Shown here in pieces: positions 35,659 to 44,692 of a stretch of 64,000 nt of DNA. The DNA lies in contig JADJPW010000001.1 of assembly GCA_016713035.1 (NCBI GenBank), forward strand, positions 1,240,001 through 1,304,000, in the 5' to 3' direction. The position numbers and the translations under genes were made by a program. Under the pieces are notes generated by a model that searched no databases, had not been told where the DNA came from, and saw only the letters and a list, made by a program, of their open reading frames with translations. Source of the DNA: Verrucomicrobiaceae bacterium (lineage in GTDB: Bacteria; Verrucomicrobiota; Verrucomicrobiia; Verrucomicrobiales; Verrucomicrobiaceae). Position 1 is the first letter of the stretch; each line of letters opens with the position of its first letter.

Positions 35659-36966
35659 GGTCTTACGCACCAAAACCGTGGAAATTGGAACGAGTGACTT
35701 CGGAGCGGAAGGTTGGGTCAAGGGCGCAGCGCTTGCGCTTGCTGCGCACTGAGCCTTCCAGCGGGCTGGTCTTGAGCACCTTGGCTGATATTTCGCACAG
35801 CAAGGTGAGGTTGTGTGCGGCGGTTTTGTCCCGCACTTGGCAGTGATCCTCGTTGTAGGTCACGTCCAGCAGGTGATGGCACTGATTCTCCACCGACCAA
35901 TGGTTGCGGATGAGTCGGCCCAGTTCGGCAGCAGCGGCCTCCGAGCTGCTGAGGTAATAATGCATTTCGACGGTTGGTTTCTCTGCACTGTGGCGCTGGC
36001 GTATCGTCTCGCGCCGCACGCAGATGATGCTTTGAAGTCCCGTCCATTTCCATGACTTGGGCCACCAGCTCATGTCCCGGATAACGACGACTTCACGCTT
36101 CTCGTAGCGTCCTCGGTTTTGCTCGCTGGTGGTGATCACTTCGCATCCGGGCTGCCATCCGCCTTGCGTATGGGTTTCGTCCTCCGGCAGGCGCAGGCTT
36201 TCAAAATGGGCGACGACGGCTTGGTGCGCATCTTTTTCATTGGCTTTGAGGGCGAGGATATAGTCGGCTCCGCGCTCTTAGATTTGCTTGGCGATGTCGG
36301 GGTGGCCGCCCATAGCGTCGATGGTCACGGTGGCTCCGTGGAGTTGGAGCCGGGCGAGTAACCGTGGCAGGACTTCGATCTCATTGCTATTCTCGGCGCA
36401 GACTTCGTGGCCGACGCTCAAGGAGGCTTCGCTGACCCAGGCGCGCAGGATGTGCAGGGTGCTTTTTCCTGTGACGGTGTCCTTGGCTCCACGGCTGACT
36501 TTGCCGTCGATGGCGACGTGTTTGCCATCGAGTCCGCCGACCCACAGTTCCATGATTTCGAGCAGAAGCTCGGGTTGCAGGGCGAGGAAGACGTTGCGGA
36601 ACACGTCATGAGAGGGTGGGCCGTGGCGCAGCGGGGTGAACTGACGCAACCACTGAAGCTGGGAGCGGGCGAAGTGCCCCATGTCGGTGAAGTCCTCGCA
36701 GTCACTGAGCATGGCGCAAAGGGCGACGAGCAGCACCTCGGGCAGTGGATGCAGCACGCGACCGATGACTCGTGGATCGGGCAGGCTGGCGAAGAGTTGC
36801 CGTAGCCGCAGGATGTCTGGCTGCTCGAAGGCTTGCGTGGTGGGGGACAATGAGGAGGTGGGAGTGTGTTCCATCCATATTCTCATCAGTGGTTATGGTA
36901 ATTTGTACAGCGGTTTCTTCACGACCTTACTTTCCACAACCACTTGCTTATTTCATGCGTAAGCCC
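35659..36966 (-). mobile_element. ISAs1-family insertion sequence
   Basis: 1308 bp. The ends are GGTCTTACGCA (35659-35669) and TGCGTAAGCCC (36956-36966), an 11-bp inverted repeat with one mismatch. TGCACATTGAAAA precedes the left end (35646-35658) and follows the right end (36967-36979), consistent with the 8-10-bp duplications made by ISAs1 elements. Immediately beyond the right copy is GGGCTTACGCA, the end of a second ISAs1 remnant. Confidence 0.82.
35663..36886 (-). pseudogene. ISAs1-family transposase with one in-frame stop
   Basis: About 407 aa if the stop is read through. The N-terminal part has FASLPDPRVIGRVLHPL and LLVALCAMLSDCEDFTDMGHFARSQ, the standard ISAs1/DDE_Tnp_1-associated block. 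The catalytic part has AIDGKVSRGA and ATVTIDAMGGHPDIAKQI. A TAA at 36275-36277 then interrupts before ERGADYILALKANEKDAH; the frame is otherwise continuous to the C-terminal RNHWSVENQCHHLLDVTYNEDHC. The family usually has Lys or similar at this place, so a single A-to-T change (AAA to TAA) explains the break. Probably inactive. Confidence 0.8.
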
Positions 36967-36979
36967 TGCACATTGAAAA

Positions 36980-37155
36980 GGGCTTACGCACCAAAACCGT
37001 GGAAATTGGACGAGTAATCTCGGAACGGAAGGCGTGGCCGAGAGCGCAACGCTTTCGCTTGCTGCGAACGGATCCTCTAAGTGGACTCGACTTGAGCGCA
37101 TTGGCTTTTATTTCGTGCATCAGCTCAAGCTGTGCGCGACGTTTTTCTTTGACCT
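36980..37155 (-). pseudogene. C-terminal remnant of a second ISAs1 element
   Basis: Begins with the IS end GGGCTTACGCA at 36980. On the minus strand it reads HEIKANALKSSPLRGSVRSKRKRCAL, clearly related to CEISAKVLKTSPLEGSVRSKRKRCAL of the neighbouring complete copy. Only about 170 bp survive; beyond that the sequence passes into the upstream region of an IS5-type gene. It is diverged from the complete element, so it is an older insertion. Confidence 0.7.
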
Positions 37156-37280
37156 TGGATTTTGAGGTATAACAGACGACTTCCAGTCTTTATGTCTGCA
37201 AACCTGAAGAGCACCTCTTGAAACTTCCTTTCCCCAGGCAATTCATTGATCGAGAGCAAACATAGGCCATAAAAGGGGCC

Positions 37281-37921
37281 ATGAAGCGCTACCGCAAGAC
37301 AGAACGAGGCGGCGGACTGTTCTCCGCCATTGAACATGAGCAGGCCGTCGCCGCCAAAACCTCGGCATCCTCAAGCTGCGCGACGTTATCTCTTGGGAAA
37401 GTTTCCGCCCGCTGCTCGAAGATCTCACTGGCTACGCCACCCGCGACTGGACCAAGGGCGGCAAGCCCCCGTTCGACCCGGTGCTGATGTTCAAAGTCCT
37501 TGTGCTACAGAAGTTCCACGGCCTCAGCGACGACGCCAAAACACTCTGGGACTTCAAGCAACGCATCGAAGAGGACGGTCGCGAAGGCGGTCGCAAACTC
37601 TTCGACACCTTCGGCCAGATGCTCGAAAGCAAAGGCATCGTCGCGCGAGAAGGCAGCATCGTGGACGCCAGCTTCACGGAAGCCCCACGCCAGCGCAACA
37701 GCCGCGAGGCGAACCAGCGCATCAGGCAGGGCGAACGCCCTGAAGAGTTCGACGAGAACCCCGCCGTGGGCCGCCAGAAAGACAGCGAAGCACGCTGGAC
37801 GAAGAAGAACAACGAGTCGCACTACGGCTGGAAGAACCATGTGAAGGCCGACTTGAAAACCAAGATCATCCTGAACTCCACCACCACGCCCGCCAGCGTG
37901 CACGACAGCCAGGTGTTTGAA
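37281..37921 (+). pseudogene. IS5-type transposase, frameshifted and truncated
   Basis: ATG at 37281 with AGGGG just upstream reads MKRYRKTERGGGLFSAIEHEQAVAAK and leaves frame at AAAA near 37355-37358 (one A short). The other frame continues LGILKLRDVISWESFRPLLEDLTGY, DPVLMFKVLVLQKFHGLSDD, IVDASFTEAPRQRNSREANQRI, NESHYGWKNHVKADLKTK and ends TTTPASVHDSQVFE, where IS1380 copy 2 begins at 37922. The missing C-terminal part is not found on the far side of that element. GAGCACCTCTTGAAAC near 37208 could be part of the IS5 left end, unverified. Confidence 0.75.
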
Positions 37922-37927
37922 CCCGGA

Positions 37928-39325
37928 TTATGCAATTGAGTAAGCGAACGGCGGTGGGCGAGCCTCGATTTGGCGGAAGATAGCGTCCATCCAGGGACGT
38001 TTTTTGCCAGGCAGTGAGAGCTTGAGCACTCGCTTTCGAGCGTGTTGTCTGACCCAACCGCCTATTGCAAAGTAATAGGATCGCAGCGTCGCCAAGGTGG
38101 CTTGATTGTGACTATTGAGTCCAAAACGCCGGAACAGACTCATCAGATTATAGGCTACCATGATGAAGCGGAACGAGGCCTCCGTGGCCCAAAGCCGAGC
38201 TGCCCGGCGGGCAGCGAGACAGACTGCACGCAGTGCAGCCCGCAGGGCGAGGGAGCCGTGAGGCGGCGACCGAGTCAACTCCTGCAGGCAGAACGCGTCG
38301 AGGCCGAAGTCTTGCTGCAACTCTTTGATCCTGTTCTCGCAGTCGGCCCGGAGTGTTGTAGATGTACCATATCTGATCGAGCGGCAGGTCGAGATTGGTC
38401 ACATACAGGCTAAAGCGGTAGTCGGGCAGGTCGTCGAAGAGCAACTTGCCTCCGGCCTGTGAACGGCGACTGATCTGCTTACGCACCACAATGTGCCGAC
38501 GCGCCTTGGTCTTCGGATCGGCTGACTGATGCCGCCACTCTTTGACTGCGATGCCGGGGCAGATTTCCACCCAGTCCTTCATGCCGTGGACCTCGTTCTT
38601 GATGTTGGAGTAGGCCCGCGCGGCGATGATGTAGTGTGAGGCTGCGCTCTTCCAACGCGCTCAGGATTTCGTCAGTATAAAAACCGCTGTCGCCACGCAC
38701 GAGGCCCACCTTCACTCCCGCGAGCGCCTCATCGAAAGTCTCGCGCATGAACTCGACGCAATTGGAGCACGCTGCCGTGTTGCCCGGGCGCAGCCATGCG
38801 TTGGCTACCATGCGTGTCTGGCTGATGAAGGCCATGAGCGGATGGTGCGAGTTGCGCCCCTTTGCGGTTGGGGTTGCAGCCCTTGGCAGCGCCTTCCTGG
38901 CTGCCATCGCGCGTGATGACCGTGCTGTCGAAGTCCACCGTCACTGCTCCCACGTTGATTTGCGCAAAGAACCACTTCTGTAATGCTGGGAACACCACCG
39001 TGTTGCGTGCCTGAGAGAACTTGCCGAAGAATCGGCTGTAGGTGCTTTGGCTCGGCAGGCTCTCATAGCCAAAAATGGCTGCGAGCGTTTGATCCTGGCG
39101 CAACCAATCGCAGTGGATGTAGCGACTGGCTCCCGTCCAGATGCTGAGCCAAAAGCTTTCGATGATCTGCACCGGATCATACGCTCGATTCGACCCGCCT
39201 TGAGGCAGATCCAAGGTGGCCAGATGTTCGCGGATACCAGTCTGATCCACAAAACGCTTCATCAACGCCATGCCGCCAAAGGGCGTCACAGGCTTGTCGG
39301 AGTATTCAATCGGTAGATTCACCAT
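37928..39325 (-). pseudogene. IS1380-type transposase with several frameshifts
   Basis: Starts MVNLPIEYSDKPVTPFGGMALMKRF at 39325. Blocks in successive frames are joined after NPNRKG (near 38860), after EERSL (near 38635) and after IWYIYNT (near 38350). Catalytic-region words VTVDFDSTVITRDG and GLVRGDSGFYTDE are present. The end, FIMVAYNLMSLFRRFGL and beyond, matches copy 1. It contains the in-frame 84-bp repeat at 38194-38276. It retains the 70-bp segment that copy 1 lacks (QSTYSRFFGKFSQARNTVV). Inactive as sequenced. Confidence 0.82.
38194..38276 (-). repeat. GC-rich palindromic repeat inserted in transposase (copy B2)
   Basis: Same 83-84-bp repeat as at 25306-25388, at the same codon and in the same relative orientation. 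It was therefore present in the IS1380 element before the two copies separated. Confidence 0.72.
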
Positions 39326-39409
39326 CACGGTGATTCTGCCACACGCGTCAATCCTCGTAGTAACACCCCTTCGCTTCACTCCAGCTACTCTATTGCATTA
39401 TCCAGGTTT

Positions 39410-39532
39410 AACTCCGTCTTCACACTCGATGAAGACCGTCACTCGCTTCAAAGCTAGCTCCAGCTGCACTTCACGAACCAGCCAGGACTTGCTCAGGCCC
39501 AGCACCTGCTGATAGAAATCGGTGTCTTTCAC
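39410..39532 (-). pseudogene. ISL3-type transposase, N-terminal fragment
   Basis: From a GTG at 39530-39532 it reads VKDTDFYQQVLGLSKSWLV then REVQLELALKRVTVFIEC, a typical ISL3-family opening, and is cut by the end of IS1380 copy 2 at 39406. About 41 codons remain. A sequence resembling an ISL3 end (reverse strand GGTTCTCTTCGGCTCTACG near 39610-39630) could be its terminal repeat. Confidence 0.62.
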
Positions 39533-39844
39533 CTCTCTGTTCTACCCAGATACTTCGCCCTTTCCAATCCCAGTCTTTTGCCCCAAGAACCAAGAAAAAA
39601 GAGCTGCCTCGTAGAGCCGAAGAGAACCTCCGTGTGCAAAGACTGTGAAAGAGGGGGATAAGGGCGAAAACCATACCGGTGTATATGCAGCCATCGAGCA
39701 CACCGGGCGGCAAATTCAGTTACCGCCCCCAAATAAACATCCCACCGCCGTGTCAACACAGGAGAACACAGCAGTTTTTCTCATTGGTCGGCACAGTTCA
39801 CAGTGCCAGGACTAATTTAAAAACGCACTCCTTGCCTCTTCAAA
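39533..39844. other. Gene-free stretch between IS zone and secretin
   Basis: Apart from a possible ISL3 end near 39610-39630, I see no gene, RNA or clear hairpin. The longest ORFs here are Ser/Pro- or basic-rich shadows without protein-like character. Confidence 0.5.
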
Positions 39845-42490
39845 TCAAGGGGGAGATACGGAGGGAAGCAGTAGTGATGCTCCAACAGCGGGCGCTGTGG
39901 ATTGGGTTTGTGGCTTAATTCGTTGCCCTGAGGGATCGATAAGGTTTGCAGTAACAAAAATCATCAAATTTCTTTTGTAATGCTGCTCGGACTCAGATCG
40001 AAATAGTCTTCCGACAAATGGTAAGTCTCCAAGGATTGGCAGCTTATCTTCCACATCTTGAACATCTTCGCGTATTAATCCTCCCAGCGCTACAGTTTGC
40101 CCATCCCAGACAGTCACTCCAGTTGTGACTTTGCGAACTGAAAAAATTGGCTGATTGATTACGTTTGGAGTAATCAAACGCTCAGGTTGGGATAGAGGAA
40201 CGTATGCTGTTCCATAATTAAATTCGGTTGTCGTAACCGGGATCTCAACTCGCAAATACGCGAAACTTGATGGCGAATAGATAGGTGAGCCGTAGTTTAT
40301 AAACCCATCAAATTCCACTACCTCCGGAGATAAGTTAAGTTCGATTGCGTTGCCATCCGGGCCCACCGTTGGCTCTGCTTCTAACTTTACCCCGGTTCCA
40401 CGCATTTCAAATGCTGTTGGCGTAGTAGGTGTGGCAATCAAAGTCGTTCCACCACCACCAAGCAACCCCCCCCCACCGGAACTATTACCCTGAGGCAGTT
40501 GTGGCGGGTCAAATTCGGTAGGATAAATAAATTCGCGAGTAACTTCCATTGTAGCTCTTGTTCCACCTTTTGTTGTGACACTTGGGGCACTCATCAAGTC
40601 TACACCTTTTTTCTGACTGAGACCCCTCATCACCATTTGAAACTGTGGATCACTAAAAACACCTGCAACAGATAACAAACCAGGCGCTACCGACGTTGTC
40701 CCCAATGCTGTCCCTGTAGAGAGAAGGTTGTCTATGCTGTTGTTATTTAAAGCATAGCCACCTGATCGTAATCCCGCTGTCATCAAGCCGCCGCCTCCTG
40801 GACTTGTTGGCGGCACTCCTAAAGGAACTGGCCCCCCTAATACCGAAGCGACGTTTTGGGCTGGGAAAACTTCGGATGTGTTACCTGACTGAGTTATTGA
40901 AATCGGAGGAATTGTTGCGGAATTTCCAAATGGAAAATTTGCACTACTAAGAGGGACGCCATTTCCTGAAGAGCCACCTCCTGCAAAAACGTTATTACCG
41001 TTCATTCCTACTCCTCCCAAAATCCAATCAAAGCCCAACTCCTCAGTATTTTTTTGTGTAACTTCGACAAACTTGGAAGTTATCACCACCTGTTTAGGTC
41101 CTTGTTTGTTCAGCTCTTCAACGTAGGATTCGATGAGGTCTAGGTTGGGCTGGGTGTTGCGAACGACTAAGGTTGAAGTAGAAGCGGTATAGGAGGCTGA
41201 TGCGCCATCTGGGAAGGTGATACCCTGGGCTGAAAGAACATCTTTCGCAGTGGGTTTCGCGGCTAGGCCAGAACCACCCGCAGCACCACCGGGTGCGGCA
41301 AATGGATCTGCGGCAGCAACTGGAGCAGCGGCACCGCCGCCAGCAGCACCGGCATTGAGGAAATCTGGCGGCACACGGTAGGTGCGGTTGAACATTTCTG
41401 TGTTGTTATCTGAAAGAGGAACAACAACCACGGCATAGGCTTCCACTTTATACTTCATCTGAGCAAGGTCGCAGATGTAACGAAGAGCCTCAGACATTGG
41501 GACGTTGCGCAGATCGAGACTGATTGAAGCTCCGCCGGGAGTTTCGCCTGTGCGGATGATGATATTGACACCTTTGCGTGTTGTATCGGTCTCAAAAACG
41601 TCGAGGTCTTTACTCTTGAGACGTAAGTATTCAATAGCTTCATCGACCGTGGCATTTTGAAACTGCACGGTGGGGAAAATGATTTTGTCCATTTTCTCCG
41701 TGAGGTAACCGCTTTGACTGCGGTTCGTGGTGGTGGCCACCTGTTGCTGAGGCAGCGCCGAAGGGACTTTATCTTCCCACATTTCATCGACCTGAGCGAG
41801 GAGCTTGGCACGCTGGTGGTCGTAGGCAGTCTTGAAATACTGCATGCGTTTGCGCTCAGCGTTTTCCATGCCACGGCGGGCAGCTGAGTTGTAAGGATCC
41901 ACACGAAGAACGTCCTGGAAGTTGGCGATGCCTTGATCGTAATTGCCAATTTCGACAGCGCTGTGACCAAGAAGGAGACCTTTTTCGACTTTGCCGACGT
42001 TTTCGACGTGCTGTGAGGTGAGTGCAGGCGGCCAGCGATCTGGATCGTCTAGCTCTTTGAGGAGGAGTCTGGCACCCTTATGATTAGGGAAGTAGCCCAG
42101 TGCTTCATTGAGAAGTTGGCGAGCTTCTTCGTAACGTCCGTTTTTGGCACGCTCCTTGGCGACTACGACGGCGCAGTCTGCGTACTTCAGACGGGCATAT
42201 TCGAGCCACTCTTGGGTGTATGGCGCATCCGGGATGGCGGAGAGTGCTGCTTTATAAGAGGCAAGAGCTCCCTCATAGTCACCTTCCAGGAAGAGGCTAT
42301 CGCCACGGGCGATGGCAGCTTTCGCGTCTTCGATGCGTGCGTAGCGGCGCATGATTTCACGGCCAGCTAAACCAGAAACACTCGAGCCGTCACCGGCCAT
42401 AGCCAGTTGCGGTGCAAAAGCGGTTAAGCAGGCGAGGGAGATTCGGGATACCAGGCTGATCTTGCGGGTCATAGAGTGGTTTTCAGGCAT
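39845..42490 (-). CDS. Amuc_1098-family secretin, type IV pilus PilQ-like outer-membrane channel
   Basis: 881 aa. Signal peptide after MTRKISLVSRISLACL (an alternative ATG 18 bp downstream of the first gives exactly this start). TPR-like repeats follow (about 45-255; ARGDSLFLEGDYEGALASYKAAL, then IGNYDQGIANFQDVLRVDPYNSAARRGM), then STN/secretin N-domain segments, an Ala/Gly/Pro linker (about 370-400), and the secretin core (SQKKGVDLMSAPSVTT; WDGQTVALGGLIREDV; ILGDLPFVGRLFRS) to the end. It is the last gene of the Amuc_1098-1102-like set (reading order 1102, 1101, 1100, 1099, 1098). The secretin core is lower in GC than the N-terminal half. A broken paralogue is at 19330-21884. Confidence 0.88.
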   Translation of the reverse strand: MPENHSMTRKISLVSRISLACLTAFAPQLAMAGDGSSVSGLAGREIMRRYARIEDAKAAIARGDSLFLEGDYEGALASYKAALSAIPDAPYTQEWLEYARLKYADCAVVVAKERAKNGRYEEARQLLNEALGYFPNHKGARLLLKELDDPDRWPPALTSQHVENVGKVEKGLLLGHSAVEIGNYDQGIANFQDVLRVDPYNSAARRGMENAERKRMQYFKTAYDHQRAKLLAQVDEMWEDKVPSALPQQQVATTTNRSQSGYLTEKMDKIIFPTVQFQNATVDEAIEYLRLKSKDLDVFETDTTRKGVNIIIRTGETPGGASISLDLRNVPMSEALRYICDLAQMKYKVEAYAVVVVPLSDNNTEMFNRTYRVPPDFLNAGAAGGGAAAPVAAADPFAAPGGAAGGSGLAAKPTAKDVLSAQGITFPDGASASYTASTSTLVVRNTQPNLDLIESYVEELNKQGPKQVVITSKFVEVTQKNTEELGFDWILGGVGMNGNNVFAGGGSSGNGVPLSSANFPFGNSATIPPISITQSGNTSEVFPAQNVASVLGGPVPLGVPPTSPGGGGLMTAGLRSGGYALNNNSIDNLLSTGTALGTTSVAPGLLSVAGVFSDPQFQMVMRGLSQKKGVDLMSAPSVTTKGGTRATMEVTREFIYPTEFDPPQLPQGNSSGGGGLLGGGGTTLIATPTTPTAFEMRGTGVKLEAEPTVGPDGNAIELNLSPEVVEFDGFINYGSPIYSPSSFAYLRVEIPVTTTEFNYGTAYVPLSQPERLITPNVINQPIFSVRKVTTGVTVWDGQTVALGGLIREDVQDVEDKLPILGDLPFVGRLFRSESEQHYKRNLMIFVTANLIDPSGQRIKPQTQSTAPAVGASLLLPSVSPP

Positions 42491-42571
42491 TTTAGGGACA
42501 AAAAAGGTTATTAACAGATGTTAGGGGGATTTGGCGAGTTTTTTTTACCTTTGTGGCAGAAAATGTTGGGA

Positions 42572-43573
42572 TCAGTTTTGAATAATTTCGAAAGTTTTCG
42601 TGGTCGGTTGCCCACCTTTGTCCACAGGACTGATGACGGCTTTATTCTCTTCGATTTCGCGAACGTAGTAGGTTTCGCCTACGCGGGGGAGCTGGAAGGT
42701 TTTGCCTTTTTTGACGCCAGCAATGATGTCGATCTGTTTCCAACGGAATTCGAATTGAGCCTCGTATTCTGCGAGGTTTTTTTCGATTCTTTGAACGAGC
42801 TCAACTTCGGCTTGAGTAGCGTTGTCGCGCACTTTGACCACATAGGCATCGATTTCACCCAGAGTCGCATGTTTGACTTTCTGCTTGGTGAAAGAGAGGA
42901 TCACGAAGCGATTGACTCCTTTGTCGAAACCAAATTCCGTGCCGACGGTGGTGAAAATGCTACGTGCGGGCTCTGGTTTGATGCGACGGATTTGGAACGT
43001 GCCACTGTCTTCTCCGCTGTTGAGCATGAGAATGTAATCGTTGGCGATGCGTTGCTTGAGGAAGAGTTTATTGGTGTAAGGAGGAAGGGATTTATCATCG
43101 CGGGGATTGGTGCCGCCGTTGAATTCCTCTAGATTGCTAAAGCCATCATCATCTGCATCTAAGTCACCAATATTTGGGGAATAGATGTTTGGCAGGGTTT
43201 CTTCTGCAGGATCTTTTGTTTTGTCACCAAGGATGAATTTATTGGTCATGGGTGAGCGGAACAGCGGCTTTTCGACCATGAGGTCAAAAATCTGGTTGCC
43301 GTTGCTCACGAGGAGAATGGACTTGTTCAAGGAAACTGCTTTGCCGTTGATGTTGGGGGACACCCAAGCGTAGCGCTTGCTAATGGTTTCGATGGATTTG
43401 GCGATGCTTTGCGTGTCCGGCGGATTGAGATTGTTCTTTGGTACGGCGGTTGGGAGAACGAGTCCCTCTTCAAAGCTTTGGGAGGCCATCACCAGGTACC
43501 CAGCGGTTCCTAGCGCGGCGAGGGCCGCGATGATGAGGAGGACTTTTTCGTAGTTGCCTGAACTTTTCTGCAT
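42572..43573 (-). CDS. Amuc_1099-family pilus-like protein
   Basis: 333 aa. One N-terminal helix (about 10-28, VLLIIAALAALGTAGYLV) and a large extracytoplasmic part with a calcium-binding-like LDADDDGFSNLEEFNGGTNP (about 137-156), followed by beta-rich segments ending ETYYVREIEENKAVISP. It sits between the Amuc_1100-like and secretin genes exactly as Amuc_1099 does in Akkermansia. It probably plays a PilP-like or alignment role, linking the inner-membrane complex to the secretin; this is inference from gene order. Confidence 0.82.
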   Translation of the reverse strand: MQKSSGNYEKVLLIIAALAALGTAGYLVMASQSFEEGLVLPTAVPKNNLNPPDTQSIAKSIETISKRYAWVSPNINGKAVSLNKSILLVSNGNQIFDLMVEKPLFRSPMTNKFILGDKTKDPAEETLPNIYSPNIGDLDADDDGFSNLEEFNGGTNPRDDKSLPPYTNKLFLKQRIANDYILMLNSGEDSGTFQIRRIKPEPARSIFTTVGTEFGFDKGVNRFVILSFTKQKVKHATLGEIDAYVVKVRDNATQAEVELVQRIEKNLAEYEAQFEFRWKQIDIIAGVKKGKTFQLPRVGETYYVREIEENKAVISPVDKGGQPTTKTFEIIQN

Positions 43574-43628
43574 ATCCGGTGGATGTGAGGAGGCTGGGTT
43601 GGTTAGGGAAAAGGGTCGAAGAATGGCC

Positions 43629-44684
43629 TTATGGACGTGCTGCGTTTCCTGTGGAAGCCGTCTGAGGTGAAAGGAATTTTACCAGGTCGATCTCCAATTG
43701 CAGTTTGAGTTTTTCCTGGCCGATGACGGGCATCGAATCTGGCTGCGCGGGGGCTGGTGGCACGATAGCGACGGGGCCAGTTGGTTCCGTCTTTTTATCT
43801 TTATCGCTTGATGGAGCTGGTGCGGCTTCTGGCGTTGCAGCTGCCTCTGGTTGCGCGGGAGCGATACGATTGGCAGCAGATCGGGGCGGACCGACGCGAG
43901 CTTGGTTCTCAACACGTAAGAGTCGGATGCTGGTGAAGTGTGATTTGGCAGGATCCGACTCACTTTTCATATCTGCGGGATTGGCCAGCCGACTCATGAA
44001 AGTCTGGAGTGCTGCCTGATCAAGTGTGGCAACAATGGAGACGGTGTTTTTCTCAGAGATGGCGCGAGAGGCTGCGACAGCAGCCTTGGGAGCGGCTTTC
44101 GAGGCGCTTTTTTTGCCAGCGGCAGGAGCTGGAGCCCCTTCGTTTTCGGATGGGAGCTTGGTGCGGTCCAAGAGATCAATGGAAACGACTTTCGAGGCAA
44201 TGGCGAGCTTTACGATGGCTTCCACGCCATCCAAATAGCCGGAAAGCTCCGTGGCGATCGCATCTGATTTGGGCAGGGAGCCGAGGTATTCACTAAAACC
44301 AAAGCCAAAATCGGGCGGAAGGCGGACTTTGAGAGCATCGGCCATCTCTTTGATTTTCTTGATGCGCTCGAGCAATTTTTTCTGAAAGTCCGCATCCGTG
44401 ATGGGAGCGGGGGTGGGCTGGAGGAAAAGGAGGGCCGTGCTGAGCTGATTTACTTTGGCTCCATATTCATCGACGGCAGCTTGCTTCTGCTGAAGATTTT
44501 CTGGGGTAGGTGCCAAAGCCATGCCTTTGATGCTGGCGACACGGGCACCTAGAGCGATGTATTCATCCTTTTTCACGACGTAGGCATCCCACGCGTTGTA
44601 AAGCATGTAGCCGAGGCCGAGTACTCCAGCGATGATGACGCCGAGGATACTGGCGAGAGTCTTATTTTCACGAATCCAGTCCAT
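43629..44684 (-). CDS. Amuc_1100-family pilus-associated protein (PilO-like)
   Basis: 351 aa. A short cytoplasmic head, one membrane helix (about 12-30), a coiled-coil stretch (KKDEYIALGARVASIKG...NLQQKQAAVDEYGAKV), then a mixed domain interrupted by an Ala/Pro/Lys-rich linker (about 190-215) and a second Pro-rich linker (about 270-315). Layout is PilO-like. In Akkermansia muciniphila, Amuc_1100 is an outer-membrane-associated pilus protein studied for host TLR2 signalling. The gene lies 8 bp downstream of the PilM-like gene, so they are co-translated. Confidence 0.83.
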   Translation of the reverse strand: MDWIRENKTLASILGVIIAGVLGLGYMLYNAWDAYVVKKDEYIALGARVASIKGMALAPTPENLQQKQAAVDEYGAKVNQLSTALLFLQPTPAPITDADFQKKLLERIKKIKEMADALKVRLPPDFGFGFSEYLGSLPKSDAIATELSGYLDGVEAIVKLAIASKVVSIDLLDRTKLPSENEGAPAPAAGKKSASKAAPKAAVAASRAISEKNTVSIVATLDQAALQTFMSRLANPADMKSESDPAKSHFTSIRLLRVENQARVGPPRSAANRIAPAQPEAAATPEAAPAPSSDKDKKTEPTGPVAIVPPAPAQPDSMPVIGQEKLKLQLEIDLVKFLSPQTASTGNAARP

Positions 44685-44692
44685 GCGAGGGC

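Larger units (their letters stand above)
37922..39406 (-). mobile_element. IS1380-type element, copy 2
   Basis: 1485 bp, opposite in orientation to copy 1, with the same ends (CCCGGATTATGCAAT at 37922 onward; ATTGCATTATCCAGG up to 39406). The bases just outside differ (TGAA left, TTTA right). The flanks also belong to different elements: an IS5-type gene on the left and an ISL3-type gene on the right. A simple insertion with target duplication is therefore not supported. Confidence 0.83.
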
